Part shown: positions 11,946 through 25,053 of the stretch, piece by piece
How the letters are laid out: the number at the start of each line of letters is the position of its first letter
Numbering within the stretch: position 1 is the stretch's first letter
From: Globodera rostochiensis
Lineage: Eukaryota; Nematoda; Chromadorea; Rhabditida; Heteroderidae
Length of the DNA: 64,000 bases
Reading direction: 5' to 3'
Assembly: GCA_018350325.1 (NCBI GenBank)
Contig: JAEVLN010000023.1
Coordinates: forward strand, 807,001 to 871,000
Translations under genes and position numbers: made by a program
The notes under the pieces: model-generated
Databases searched by the model: none
Told to the model about the DNA's origin: nothing
Seen by the model: only the letters and a program-made list of their open reading frames with translations

Positions 11946-13204
11946 AATACGATAAAATAAAATTACAGTCGGCATCAAAGCAATATTTCAAAGAATCTAA
12001 GTAAATAATGTAAGACGATAAAATAATTGCAAACAGTGAATACGATTTGCATAAACTTCTTTTTATTTCTGTTTATTTCTATTTTTTTAAAGCTTTATTT
12101 TGCACACAAATATTTGTTTAATGTTATTTTTATTTCATGAAATAACTAAGTTTAAATAAAAATGTTGTATATTCAAATCTAAATGTAGCGCATTGGTTAA
12201 AATGTGATTGGTTTTTTGCGCTTATTATCATTTAATAAAAATTTTTTGATGAAATTTTTAAAAGTGAATATATTGATCTTTAAATACAGTAATTATTTAA
12301 AATAAGTCCAACTTACCCACAGATTTGACTAAATGCGGACCAAGAAGCAACGAACGTTAGATAATTTTAATTAATATTTAATGAAAGAATACTTTATATA
12401 TTTCATAAATAACAGCAACATTTACAATTAAATGCAATAAAATTAAAATTGAATCTACATTATAGCAGCCACGGTCGTGCATTTCGTGAAGATATCGAGC
12501 AGATTAGACTTAAATTTAAAAAAAATTCATAGCCGAAAAATAATTATATATTAAGAAATTACCCATTCATTTCTTTACACCTAATAAGATTTTTCTACCA
12601 AAAAAAGAAGCTTATGAAACTTTTTTTTTATAATAATTCATTAACTAAGTAAATAAAGCGTCAATTTTTAATGTAAAATCGATGAGAATTTTTTTATGCA
12701 AAATAATAACAAGGAATTAGTTTGAAAAAAAATTAACCATGCTTTGAATTTTATCAAGAAAATTAAATTATTATTTAAAGATTTTACTGAAATGGTGCTA
12801 AAAAAATTTACCTTAAATCAGCGTTATTCAGGCATTCTATCGTTTCGATATATTTAAAAATAGACATTTTCATCAGTTAGTTAAAGTATTATTTTTTATG
12901 TGTTTAACATTTGCTTATGATTAATGAGATAATAAAATAAAATAATATTTTAATATAAAATTAGAAAGAGCTATTATTCTTTTTTTTTCATCGTGTCGTT
13001 TCAAATTATTAATCTTATTTTCTCGTGCTTCCACCGAAACTGCGTATATTTTATTCACATATGATCATTCGTTTTTATTACCTATTTTAGTTCTGATTTT
13101 TATAGTTTTTTATTTTTTTATTTTTAGGATTTAAAATTTTTATAAACAATGCTTGGCCATCTCTTCTCAGTACAAAATTCGATATACTCGCGCATTTTTC
13201 TTAC

Positions 13205-13261
13205 TTTCACTGGTGGGCAGCGCCCGAATGCTTCCTTATTCACGGCAAATTTGAAGTTGTT
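13205..13261 (-). other. Candidate exon, NNFKFAVNKEAFGRCPPVK
   Basis: On the minus strand a 57-bp open segment lies between TAG (acceptor) and AA|GTAAGA (donor), with phase 0 at both ends. Its base composition is clearly richer in GC than the flanks. The peptide is not recognised. A competing plus-strand frame over the same DNA (reading MLGHLFSVQNSIYSRIFLTF) is also open, so strand is uncertain. Confidence 0.25.
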
Positions 13262-13712
13262 CTATTTTATAACACAAATTTTACAATATCATTTATGCTA
13301 TTTCTTATGGCATTTTAAAATCTTTGATTCTTTTTTTAATTTAAAACGATGATTTGGTTATTGTTTTTTTTCATTTTCATTTTTATATGTTTTCTTTATT
13401 ATTTATTGCCTTCTTTTTATTATATCTTTTATGTTTTTGGCCAATATGCAATATCCTTTATTCATTCTTCCAAGAGTTCCTTTGTTTTTAAATTCTTATT
13501 TTAATTTTTCTTTGTAAGTTTGTTTCTTTTTATATCTTTTTTACAAATTACAACTGACGATGCTTATTTAAGCGTAGTTATTATTTTTTTTAAAAAAAAT
13601 CAATTTTGTGATTCATCCATTTAACTAATTATAAATTTGACAATTGGTTTCGAAACCCAAAAAATTGCCGCAACCTAAGGAGAAAACTTAAAACTCCAAA
13701 ATATTAACTAAA

Positions 13713-13800
13713 AAACACAAAATATTTTACTTAATATCACCAAACAATGCTCACTCATTATTATGACAAAGTATGAAGTTCAAAAAATTGATTAATGTTA
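13713..13800 (+). repeat. Short repeat shared with 19313-19400
   Basis: This has the same orientation as the partner, with AAACACAAAATATTTTACTT, TACCAAACAA(T/A)GCTCAC and TATTATGA followed by diverging sequence. The partner adjoins the 19,395-19,700 repeat, so the pieces may come from one mosaic element. Confidence 0.5.
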
Positions 13801-14299
13801 ACTAAGTTTGCAAATTACTCGTTTGATTATCAAATAATCATGTTAAATTTAAAAATTTATTTATTGTAACTTGCATGGCATAAATAGGATAACAAACTTA
13901 AACTTTAATTTCATTTTTAAAAAAAAACATATTAAAAGCTTAAAGATCGGACACCATCTAATAAATAAAACGGTATGTATAATACAATCATTTTAGTTAT
14001 TTATTTTTTAAAATTAATATTTTGTTTTTCCAATAAATTCGAATTTTGTTTGAATTGCTGCGCCAATTCTTGATAATCTTTATGTTTTAAATAGATGAGA
14101 TTGTTTTCTTATGGTTTCTTTATATTTTAATGATTTATTTTTATAAATTTTATTTTATTGAAATTTCACCTTTAATTGAATTTCAGGGTTAGTAAGTTGT
14201 ATTTGACGGGCGGTTCGAGACTACACATCCATGTCTTCACTATTTTATATATATATATATTTTATTAAAAAATATTTTTATCTTTTTTGCAAAATTTTT

Positions 14300-14425
14300 C
14301 ATCACGTTAAATTAATTCGCCTTAATTATAATTCGGAGCTGGGCAGGTTTAAATTTTAAAATAACTTTGTTTGCAATCGATGCCGTGTCCGCCATTACTT
14401 CCTCACCAAGATAAATAGGTTTAAG
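14300..14425 (-). other. Candidate terminal exon, PIYLGEEVMADTASIANK
   Basis: The minus-strand frame is open for about 42 codons, reading KTLKPIYLGEEVMADTAS then IANKVILKFKPAQL, and ends at a TAA. The first half is GC-richer and exon-like; the second half is AT-rich and may be fortuitous. No family is recognised. Confidence 0.2.
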
Positions 14426-16320
14426 TGTTTTTCTGCTTTATTTTTTTAACTGTTATAGCATTGCATTTCAAATAATTTTTTGTATAAAGAGCAATTTGAT
14501 GTGCCCAAATGTCGCAAATGAAAAATAAAACATTCACCAAAACGAACAAGCACCGATAAAGATAAACCATAACAAAAAATATGATTTATTATTCAAAAAA
14601 TTAAATAAAAAAATTTCAAAAGAAATGCGCTAAAAAAATAAATAATTAAATTTGTTTGCTGATAATATTTTTTGTCTTCAAATGTTTGTTGATTGACGTC
14701 TGCTGGAATATTTTTTGTCCAGCAAAAGATAACTTAATAAAAACAGCGCCGTTGGTGTGGTCCTAGTTTATTTCAAAAAAATATTTTTGGAAATCCGAAG
14801 TTGCAATTTTGGTAATATTAAAATTTTATTTTTTCATCAGAAAAGTTTTTAACAAAATGAAATAAAATAAATGATTTTAAATACACAAAATAAAATCAAG
14901 TAAATATAAAACATTGAATATTATACTTATTGTATTGTTTGAAGAAGGTAATTTCAAAAATAAAATTTTTGATTTGTTGTTATTAAATTTAGGTAATTAT
15001 TATTTCAATTGCCATCCAGATTTATTTTTTGTTCATTATATTCAACTTGAGCGTGCAATAATTTGCATTTTGATCATAAACGCTTTTTAAATTTAATTTT
15101 ATTGAAAGGGTTGCCAACGGCTATTTAAATCAAAAGTATAAACCTGTGTTGATATATTCATTTGTATAATACCTTTAAACTATATATCTTTTATTGCTAT
15201 TTTTATGCTTGATTAAATACTAGCATCAGTTTTTAATGCATCAGATCAATTTTTTATATTATCTCTATATTATAATATTATTTATTACATTAATCAATGC
15301 TTACATTTAAATAACATAAGGTCTAGTATTTTAATCATAATTGGTTTTTGAATAGCTAATTGATTTAAAGATGCTACAGTGCTGGATAATCTTTGGAAGT
15401 CCATCTCCGCTTTTTAACAAAAATTGTTTTTGCCCTATTGCGAAGCAAAACATTTTTAAAATAATTCAGTTTTTTGCTTTAATGAAATATTATAATTATA
15501 ATTGTATATTTCATTTCAATAACAGTTTTATCCAGATTTTGGGTTAGGAGGCATTTGAATAGCTGCGCTTGTGGATTAGACGGAAACACAATTTTATTTG
15601 CATAAAATATTCTAGTTATTCTTTTCGATTGTTTAAAAATTTTAGATTTGACTTGTGAAGTCGCGAGTTTTCAGTGGGTCTATGGAAGCTTCCTTTCTCT
15701 TAATTGCTTATATAATTCTGTAATTACTATTTTTTATTTTAGCAAGATTAATTCAAATATATATAAATTTGATATAGTGAGAATTTATAATTTATTCGAG
15801 AAATGTAATTTTTATTTTTATATTTTGCATCTCAGCTCTCCAAAATTGTATTGGAGATTTAACAAAATTCCGAAGAAAAAAATATTTATGCATAGTCTAA
15901 TTTTTTTATGCAAATTAATTTTTTAATACATTAATAGGTTCATGTTCAAAATTGATGCATCCTTGCAAGGTATTATTTGAAAGTAATAATAGGATTCTTC
16001 TTTTTTGTAAGATTTTAAAACAATTTTTTCAATTTTATGTTTTATTTAGGAGTAAAATATTCAAAAATCAGCTTTTGGGTTTTAAACATTCATTTTTTAT
16101 CATTTTAATATTTGCTTATTTTAAGCTGAATATATTATCTAATTTTGTTGGCTCTGGGTCACGCAAGACAATAAATCGCTAATGCTATCATTAAACTTTT
16201 GATTTAAAATTAGTTTTTACTTAAAGAAAATCAATTAAAACTGTAATGGTTGCTGTTGATTTGTGTGTGTATATTAAAATTAGAAAACAGATTATTTATC
16301 TTTAAATGTAATATTCATTT

Positions 16321-16765
16321 TTTTGCACCGGACGGACCCCTCCTATTTCTAAAACGCTTCAAAAAATTACGGCATTTTTAAAATTTTGGTTGCAAATAGC
16401 TTAACAAATTGAGTAAAAAATTTTAAAAATTTTCTCCGGCGGAAAGCCTCGCCTATCGGCACCGCAAATCCCCACCCCCCCCCCCCGAAAAGTGAAGCAG
16501 AATTTGCAAAAAAAAAAATCGTATTTTTGAAAATTCCTTAACAAAATAGCAGTAAAAACGGAAAATTCACCCTAAAAATCGACATTGAAATTTTTGGAAC
16601 TTAAAATCAAAATTTTTTTAGTAAATTTCAAAAAAAAAAATTGTAATTTCTCGGTTCGCGAGTCGAGAAATTTCTCGGGTTTTTAGGTCTCGGTCTCGGT
16701 GTCATTTCTCGGTCTCGGTTCTCGATTTCGGTAAATTTCAATTCCCGAGCATATCTAATAAATAC
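16321..16765. repeat. Repeat element with CTCGGT-rich tail
   Basis: This is an island of different composition in AT-rich DNA. It begins with CACCGGACGGACCCCTCC, contains a run of C (16,475-16,487) and ends in many direct CTCGGT/CTCGG words (for example GGTCTCGGTCTCGGTG, 16,686-16,740) around a TCGCGAGTCGAGAAATTTC foldback. It looks like a dispersed non-coding repeat; the family was not recognised. Confidence 0.45.
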
Positions 16766-17021
16766 TAGACCAGATAAAAGAGGTATCAAAAGGCTGGCAA
16801 ATATTTGGATATTTTATACTTTTGGGTTTAGTTTAGTTTAGTTTAGTTAATTGGTTTAATTGCTGGAGGTACTTTAACTTTGCAGATTAATTTCCGAAAT
16901 TTGATTCAATTATTTTTTGTTAGCAAAGAAATACATAATTATATCAATGTTGAATTTTTGTTAATTTATTAATGTCTCTGATTTGTGAGCTTAAATATTT
17001 TTAAATTATTAAATTAAATTG

Positions 17022-17530
17022 TGTATTATTTTTTAATTTATTTACTAATTTTGTCATTATAAAAACTCATTTCCTTTTTTATAGCGAATTTTTGAAAAGA
17101 AAGTAATTTTATTTTTTGAAGAAATAGTGTGCTAAAAAGAGAGAGTCAGACAGTTAGAGTAATTTGGTCATCAACGCACCCCATCTAATAATTTTTTAGT
17201 TACTTTTTTGAACATTTTATTTTTTGAAGAAATAGTGTGCTAAAAAGAGATAGTCAGACGGTTAGAGTAATTTGGTCATCAACGCACCCCATCTAATAAT
17301 TTTTTAGTTACTTTTTTAAACATTTTATTTTTTTTGAAGAAATAGTGTGCTAAAAAGAGAGAGTCAGGCGGTTAGAGTAATTTTTTTTCTGCAAAAATCT
17401 AAAATTTTTCTTGACCGGGTCTGTAAGCGTTCGACTTAGGGTCGAAATGTTTCTTGATTATTTTTTAATTTATTTACTAATTTTGTCATTGTAAAAACCC
17501 ACTTCCTTTTTTATAGCGAATTTTTGGAAA
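17022..17530. repeat. 109-bp minisatellite between 74-bp direct repeats
   Basis: About 2.6 copies of a 108-110 bp unit (starting GAAGAAATAGTGTGCTAAAA at 17,118, 17,226 and 17,336) are followed by a short unique piece. The whole is bracketed by near-identical 74-bp direct repeats at 17,022-17,096 and 17,456-17,529 (both with TTTATTTACTAATTTTGTCA and TTTTTTATAGCGAATTTTTG). The arrangement suggests an insertion or amplification event that duplicated flanking DNA. Confidence 0.7.
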
Positions 17531-19312
17531 TATTTTTATACATTAATATCTTTGCCTTTTAAACATTTCGTTTATTATTCTTAGTAAAATACATAAAATA
17601 TTGATTTAAATATTTTAATTAATTTTTTAATAAAACATGTAAAATTCTTGCTTACAAATCTGTACACAAAAGCTATGTAAATTTAGGACAAATTAATGAA
17701 CCGATGAATTTAATTGTAGCTTTTCAATTAACATTTACATACAATAAATTTTGTTTAAAATGTAGAATTAAATGATAAATAATTATTAAATTTTACCGCT
17801 CTTAGCTCTGTCTGCAAAACTTGTTGGCGGGCATGGTGCATGTTAATGTATTGAAATCTATTACTTTTAATATTTAACAAATTTTTGTATTAATATATTT
17901 GCTGTGTTATATATATATTATACTCAAACAAATCTAACTTAAAGTTTTTAATTTATTTAATTTTTCGCCTCTGATTTTTAACAACGTAATTGACAATTTT
18001 AATTTATTAATAAAGCATGGAAATCTAATTGTTTTGAAATATTTTAATTTTATTGATAGTACATTATTATCACTTGTGAATAGAGTTAATTTAAGATTAT
18101 GCGTTTATTTTTTATAGAAATAAAATCAAATTTTTATATTTATAAGTTAATCCTTATTTTGCCTAAGAATTATATGTAATCATTTAATCTTTTAGTTAAT
18201 TTAATCTTAACGTCTTCTACTTTTCATTTTTAATTCGATAACTATAAAAATTTCTTTTAAAAAATGTTTTGGACTTTTTTACATTTAATCTTAATAATAC
18301 TTAGGGATTTTTTAAACATTGAAAATCACTAGCATAAGCGTTTACAATTATTGGTTTAAATATTTAAACATTCTTTAAATTAAATGATACTATCGTAATC
18401 GAATCAACTAATTAATTTTTATTTGCATCTATTAAAAATGTATTTCTATTAAGTCTTTTAATTTTTTTTAATATGTGACCCGACTTCGAATAGAACGTGC
18501 CAAAATTCACGAAGTACAAACCATAACAAATATAAGTGCATTATATTTAAGGAATTTTATGATAACTTAAAATATTTAAATTGGTAAATTATTTCATTTA
18601 TTAATCTTCATAATGTATTTTATTGTTACATTATAACTTTACACGGTCTAAGCTTCCCATATTCTGAGTAAAAATTATTTAATATTTTGATAAGTCGCCA
18701 TCTGACTGTGGACCAAGGCCTTCTTTAAAATGCAGAAGCAACTTTATATTTCTTGTTTATTTTTTTATCTTAGTGAAATAATATATTTTGCAAAATTAAC
18801 ATTTAATCTACTTTTTATTCGCATTAATTAATTTTTCCTTTTATTTTTAATTCTTAAGCATGTGTTTAAAACATTCTAACTTATCATATAATTTTAGTTT
18901 GCATCAGCGCGATGTCCTTAAAGGATTGCTGTTTTACGAATTACTTAAATTTCATATATGTAGTGGCGCAGATAATAGGCCTTGATTAAATTGTTATATG
19001 CGGTTTTTACATTGACGCAATCGGGATGACCCAATCCATATGTATTATCAATTCACTCGTGAAATTTCCACATTCAAAAAAAACTCTTTTGAACAATGGA
19101 TTTGCTGTTTTATTTTATTTCTTTACGATTTAAAATTTCATTTTTTGAAAATAATTATAATTTTTGTTTTACACTCTTGTTTCATTTACAAATTCATATT
19201 TTAAACAGCTCCGTAATTTTAATGTTAAAATTTTTTGCTTCGATCTCTTGTTCATGTTGCTTTTGAGTTTTTCAAGTTTAAATTCGAATAAAAATAAATT
19301 TACGATTGAACT

Positions 19313-19400
19313 AAAAACACAAAATATTTTACTTAATATACCAAACAAAGCTCACCACTATTATGATAACGTATTACTTGTTAGCGTATAATCCAAAAAT
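19313..19400 (+). repeat. Short repeat shared with 13713-13800
   Basis: This is the partner of 13,713-13,800 (AAACACAAAATATTTTACTT and the following 60 bases, with indels). It runs directly into the 19,395-19,700 repeat. Confidence 0.5.
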
Positions 19401-19700
19401 TCAGGATTGGGCATTTAGGTTCCGTCGTTTTTTCGGATTAGCAAAAAGATCTTTATATTATTGATAAAAGAATTTTAATTTAAATTTTAGAACCTATTTA
19501 ATTTTAATTAAAATGATTTGCTGATAATTTTTTTTGTATTGCTTAATTGTGCGTCCAATTAATATTATTTTGGGCTTACAATTTTAAAATGTATTTGTTG
19601 CTTTTCTTTTCTATTTGCTTCGTGTTGATTTTTTTAATTTTGTCGAGCATTGCGATCGATTTTGAAATGAATTTATTAAAAATTTATATTTTAATGCATT
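19395..19700 (-). repeat. Dispersed repeat, inverted partner of 11625-11945
   Basis: This is the inverted copy of the repeat at 11,625-11,945. It is diverged by many small indels and has no clear ends. Confidence 0.65.
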
Positions 19701-22700
19701 TCTTTATAAATTTTTTCTAGATATTGATTTTTAATTAAATTGTGCATTCTTGTGCGTTGTTCGACGTTTTAGTGCTCATTTCCGGAGCCTCATAGAACGG
19801 ATTCATCATTTAGTTTATAATGGAATAATAAATATTATGAAAAGGAAATAATGCAAAAAAAAGATTAGAGATTTTATTTGTAAATTTTTTTTTGAATGCA
19901 AACGGACTAAGGTTACAAGATGAGGTAAAAGATTTTGAATTGGGGGGAACTTTGATTCGGGGAGATAGCATTTTTGTTTTATTGGGAAAGTTTTCAAATT
20001 GTTGTTATTTTTATTATTTGCATCAAAAACTTTTTATTGGTTAAGATTAATATTTTATAAAATTTGACTTTAGCCAATTAATTTCTTTATTTGATTTGAC
20101 TGATGAGGAGAAAACGTTAACTTTTTTCGGATTTTTATTGTTTTCTAAATTTTTTTAAATTTTCAAAACCTTAGGGCTGTTCACGAACCCAGTGGCACAA
20201 TATTTGGTCATCCACCGTAAGATTGTTTTCTATTTTCTACCAAATTCAGTTATCATACGCATTTATTTGCTTTTTTTATTACTTTTATATTCATTTGTTT
20301 AATAGAATTTAAACCTACATTTTTAATTAAGTTATTTTCAACAAGGATTTAAAAATATGGTCACAGCTTTTCGTATTTTGAAAATCATACTTTAATTTTT
20401 TGAATCCTTTAAAATATCCAATTACTGCATTTGTGGGATAGAACTTTGCTTTGCAACTAATGGTTTTTGTAGTTTTTTGTTGAAAATATTTATTTTATTT
20501 TTAAATACTAACACTTAAGTTTAAATTTCAAAACTTAATTTGATATTTTACACATTTAGGCAGGCAAAGTCTTTAAAATAATGAATATTTCTTAAATATT
20601 TATTTACAGATTTTAATTAAATTCCTCTTTTAAATTGCATTTTTAATGGATATTTTTTTGAATTTTAATTAGAAACTGCTTTAAATACAAGTTATTTCAA
20701 ATTTGGGGTTTAGAAAAATCCAATTTTTTATTATTTTAGACAATGTTGTGTTGTTCGCATTTAGTGATTAGAAGTAAAATTCGTGAAAATGAATTTGAGT
20801 CAACAGTTTAAATGCAGAAATCCATCAATGAGCATTCATTGTTCTTTACAATTAATTTACAATTAACTTGCATTTATTTGATGATTGCTCGATTGCTATT
20901 TTGAATTAAAATGAATTTTATATTTTGCTTAAGGAATAAAATAAAAATGATTATTTTAGAGCAATAAATCATTAATTTTGCGGCGACCTTTTATTACAAT
21001 TTTTTGTTTTCTGTTTTCTACTACCTTATTTAGATTTTTGGTGCCTGACGAATAAGGCTTTTTTGGCAGCCTTAATATTTTAAATATTCAATTGTTTTAA
21101 CTTACTTTTATTTTTTATTAACAAATCGTTTTAGTATTTTGATCAATATTAGCACCTTGATTTTGCCGACGCTTCGTAAGCATGCTTTCCATATTTCCAT
21201 CTTTGACACACTTTTAATAAATAGATTGGTATTCTAATTTAAATTTGCATGATAAACCATCTAATGTAAAAATGTTTAGCAAGTTTATGCAGATTGCCAA
21301 TATCAAAATTATTGTGTTGGGCTTCCCAAAACAAAAGTTGACAATCCAGCTGGATAAAGTCTATAATTCATTTTATAAAATCAATCCGCGCCGTTATATT
21401 GAACTTTAATTTAAACAAATATATGCACAAATAATTATACATATAAACAAATAGCTCATGCTCCACGAAATGCCCAACTTTTTTGAAAACTTTGAATAGT
21501 TTATTTATTGTTAATTAAAATGCGCAAACGGCCTAACGTTGACTTTACTTACAACAAATTGAGTCTTTTATGTTCTAAAATATACATATAAAATAAAAAT
21601 CAGAAATTTAAAAATAAAATGTAAACTAATTGCAAATTATTTGTCTATATTGCGACATATTTATGAAATAAAATAAATCTGAATAAAGCAAACAAAAATT
21701 CATAATTTGGCTAACAAAAAAACAAAATAGTTCGTAAGTAAAAATACACTTAAAATATTTTGGTTTAATGGCATTAATATTAAAGATTAAAACAAAGTAA
21801 ACAAAAGTTTAAACCATAATTAATAAGAAATTACCTATACTACAAAATTCGTCATCGCAACTGGGTGTCTTTTACCTGTGCAGTTTTCAGGTTTTTAGAA
21901 TATAGAAAAATTAATCAAAAATCTATTCAATAAAATCAAAAATTAACTGCAAGTTTTTAAAAAGTTTTTAAAATATAAAAATAATAATTTATCAAACACA
22001 AACACAACAAATATGATTTTTACGCTTAATCAATTCAAATAAATTAATGGAGAAACATCCAATGTTTTAGCATTTCTACCTTATAAGCTATAGCTAGCTT
22101 GTTATAAAACGCTAAATATATTAAAATACATAATTTTTAACGAAAAAAGAGACGACAAAAGAAAATGATAGAAAATTTAAAAGCCATTTACGAAAAATAA
22201 TTTAAGGTATATATTGCAAATTATGATCAATTAAATGCACACCAATAAAACAATACAATTTCAAGAAATTATTTAATCTAAATTGGACATCATTCTCAAG
22301 AAATAATTAAATAATCTTAAGTTTTTGCTTAATTAAAAAATGGGGATAGAAATGAACTTAATAAATGTGTGCAAATTTGAAAGATCGATGCCAATTTGAA
22401 CTTTAGTTCGTTAACAAATCAACTTATCGTGAAAAAAACATTAATTCAAAAAAACCAAAATTATAAATCCAAATATAATTCTATTGTGTTCTTTCTAATT
22501 CCTAATGTTTTCGAAAAGAACACCAAAACAAAAACAGAAATTCTACGCAGATTATGAACATGAATTCCAAAGATACGAACCCTGCTTTAAACTGATAATT
22601 TTGCTTTCTAAAATGAAGAAAAATAAATAACTATTAAAATTAAATTATTCCAATCGAAACCGAAGACTTCCTCAAGGAAGAAAAGCAAAAAACCGCTAAA

Positions 22701-23263
22701 CTCAGGGAAGAAAACCCAATTAATATAATTGGCAGAGGGCGAAAGAAGGTTTCAAACAAACCTAAACATTATAAAACCCAAATATAATTCTATTCTATTC
22801 TTTATAATTCCTAAGGTTTTTGAAAATAAACAAATCAAAATAACTTTTTTTCTGTCAAAAAATTAATTACACAAAATTAATTCTTTGAATTTTACGCAAA
22901 TAAAATACCACCGTCTCATATGCTACAAATTCTTAGGTGAAAATAACAAAATAAAAATTATATCAATTCCTCATTTTATAATAACAAATACGAAAAACTA
23001 AGTTTGGCTTTTAAAAAAAAATTAAATAATTATTTATTAAATTGATTTATCTACGTTTAATTTATTAGTAAACAACTAATTATGGCAACAAAAGAAGACT
23101 TACTGAATTGCCATTCAACGACATGAGGAAAAAATCATTGTGTGGAGGCAAAATAATAAAAAAGCGATTAACCCATATCGAAATGAAGAAAAATAAATAA
23201 TTATTAAAATATTACATATATGTTAGAATGAACTTGAGTTTCGTGCCGAAAAAGAAAATCTCT

Positions 23264-23314
23264 CTTCCGGGAATCGGGAGCTCCTTGAAAGTTGTGGATT
23301 GTTTAAGCAACTTT
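23264..23314 (+). other. E1 5' subterminal double hairpin
   Basis: The first stem is CTTCCG/CGGGAG with loop GGAAT (one G-T pair). The second is AAAGTTG/CAACTTT with a 13-nt loop. The second stem is unchanged in E2, E3 and E4, and shortened but intact in E5, while its loop differs. In E4 the first is replaced by a different perfect stem, so structure is kept while sequence changes. Confidence 0.6.
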
Positions 23315-23844
23315 TTGAGGCGCATCTAAAATAAATAGTTTCAACTCAGTACGGTGGACAAGTGAGTCCCAGGGGCCGAGTTGCGGGTCACTTTGGTAGT
23401 TGCACAAAGGGAAATTCTTTTCTTTTTGCCCCAATCGCTTAGCACCTGGTGGGAGGATGGTAAGTTGGAATGTTTGGGACAACTTTGTTGTTGATCACTT
23501 TTTGATCAGAGCAAAAGCCTGGTCTGGAAAAATCTACGAAAATTGCTGGGTCGAAATTTCGAAAATCGTTTTTTGTCCCTAACTTTTTTTGTTTTGCCCG
23601 TGTTGGTTTGCGATGTTTTGTGATATTGTAGAGTTTTTCAAACTGCGTCGAATGTTGTTTAGTTGGTGCGAAAATTTTTTGAAATTTTCAAGCTAGGCCC
23701 CCTAGAAGGTTTTTCGGTTTTTTGTCATTAACTTTTTTTTGGCTGGATTTCAGGCGAAATAAAGATCGCTTTCAACACCCAACTTTTCAAGACCTATCGA
23801 TTGGTGTTTATTTCGCCTGAAAATTCCAAAAAGTGCTTTTTGCC

Positions 23845-23920
23845 AGCCAAGTGCATCGGTGGCGGAATGGTTAGTGGTGTGGGTGTGGGGGGTCGGGTGG
23901 GGGTTCGAATCCGCTTGGCT
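23845..23920 (+). promoter_or_regulatory. tRNA-like segment with Pol III boxes A and B (E1)
   Basis: Box A-like TGGCGGAATGG (23,860-23,870) and a consensus box B GGTTCGAATCC (23,902-23,912) are 42 bp apart, the spacing of a tRNA gene. The segment is enclosed by perfect 7-bp arms AGCCAAG/CTTGGCT. The inner arms do not fold as a canonical cloverleaf and no anticodon loop is clear, so this is a tRNA-derived sequence (Leu/Ser-like A box) rather than a working tRNA gene. It may act as an internal polymerase III promoter. Confidence 0.55.
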
Positions 23921-24872
23921 TAAATCATTTTTTACCACTTTCTGTGCATATGTATGATGCTGGAAATAATTTCTAAAATCATTTTTAATTATTCCCGAGT
24001 TTTTAAAAATATTTTTAGGGGGTATTTGGAAATTTTTTGAAATTTCATTTTTTCGGTCACCAAAATTGGGGAAATGTTATGAAAATTCATAACTTTTTTT
24101 GTTGAAGATCATTCGCAATGAATTTGGTCTCATAAAATGCAGAAAAATAAGCACTATTTTATTAGTATTTTAGTTTTACGAATGGTTGAAAATCCAAAAG
24201 GTTATGGTCAATTTTTCGAAAAAAATAAATTTTTTAGAAAAAAATTCATAAAAATTTTCTGAATAGAGATTTTCAAAAAGTCATTCATTAGATAAATAGC
24301 TTATTTTTTTCTCTATTAGAAAATATTTTAGTTGGATTTAAAGCATTGAGATGGAATGGAGTTAAGATCGAAAAAGTGAAAATGGATGAGCAAACCAAAG
24401 GGGTCCCCCTTTTGGAATCTGATCAAAATAATTTTTATTCCAAATTTCATTGAAATGAATTTATTTTCTCTTTTAATGATTAGGGGAGTATTTTAAAGAA
24501 TTAAAATGACTAAATTTTTGTGAAATTCAAAAATTTTAAAAATTTTCATTTTTTTACAAAAAAATTCGAAACAATTTACCGAAAAAAGGACACCAAACCA
24601 AATTAATTTCTTGAACATTTTATTTTCTTTTATTGAAATGAATTTATTTTGTCTATTAATGATGCGGGAAGTATTTTAAAGAATTAAAATCACTATTTCC
24701 GATTTTTTAAAAATTTTTTTGTGAGAAATTTTTTGAAATTTCAATACCAATTTTTTGAAAAGAGATTTTCAAAAACTAATTAAGTACATAAATAGCCACA
24801 TATTTTTCAACCCCCCCCCATTTTGTAAATTTATTTGAAGGTTCTTTCAAATGCAAAATTAAATGCCAATAT

Positions 24873-25053
24873 ATATTTCCAATTTTTAAGCCATTGTCGT
24901 CCCACACTTGGAGCAGCAGAAACAGTCAAATGCCAACAAATTCGCCGATTTGGAGGAGCAGAAACAGTCGAATGCCAACAACAGAAGAATGACAAACAGG
25001 AGAAGTATCAGAAAGAACAGCAGTTGAACATCGTTGACTTCAGCAAACTGTAG
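24873..25053 (+). pseudogene. Captured coiled-coil exon piece (E1; copies in E2, E3)
   Basis: After a TTTTTAAG acceptor-like site the sequence reads HLEQQKQSNANKFADLEEQK and then a second QSNAN unit, i.e. a Gln/Asn-rich 14-residue repeat typical of coiled coils. A one-base shift near 24,985 moves the continuation into the frame reading NDKQEKYQKEQQLNIVDFSK, ending at a TAG. E5 has the same module with four units. The frame break and the repeated occurrence in non-autonomous elements suggest captured host-gene sequence, not a working gene. Identical copies lie at 28,803-28,983 (E2) and 33,506-33,686 (E3). Family unknown. Confidence 0.4.

Larger units (their letters stand above)
1..23211. other. 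AT-rich gene-poor block with exon-like islands
   Basis: This block is strikingly AT-rich and contains no open frame longer than about 90 codons. I see no gene that can be assembled end to end. What breaks the monotony are short GC-richer islands that look like exons because they sit next to splice-like signals (TTTCAG/TTTTAG acceptors, GTAAG donors) and keep a frame open; the better ones are listed separately. A weaker one lies near 1,838-1,890 (plus strand, after CTTTTTAG, reading LSVQATLNAKRSNHIK). A 46-codon ATG frame at 21,272-21,409 (MFSKFMQIANIKIIVLGF at its start) is coding-like but unrecognised. The two islands assignable to a family both appear frame-damaged, so the block may be a mix of long introns, intergenic DNA and decayed gene pieces. 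Old dispersed repeats, listed separately, account for part of the rest. No tRNA or rRNA gene was recognised here. Confidence 0.7.

Noticed and set aside
15648..16182. Two plus-strand frames of 92 and 76 codons
   Set aside because: They are rich in Phe, Ile, Lys and Asn as expected from AT-rich non-coding DNA, with no motif, splice context or start support.
18900..18990. Possible mariner-like peptide (LHQRDVLKGLLFYELLKF)
   Set aside because: Resemblance to the N-terminus of mariner transposases is limited to a few residues; no catalytic region or terminal repeats were found.
20175..20216. 42-bp micro-exon between CTTAG and GTAAGATT
   Set aside because: Splice-like borders are good, but all frames are open over so short a stretch and no peptide is recognised; chance cannot be excluded.
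23400..23582. 60-codon frame repeated in E1, E2 and E3
   Set aside because: It is present only because the elements are duplicated. In the diverged E4 and E5 the equivalent region has changes and indels that do not respect the frame.
23845..23920. Functional tRNA gene
   Set aside because: Box A, box B and outer arms are present, but D, anticodon and T arms do not fold properly and no anticodon can be assigned; treated as a tRNA-derived promoter-like segment.
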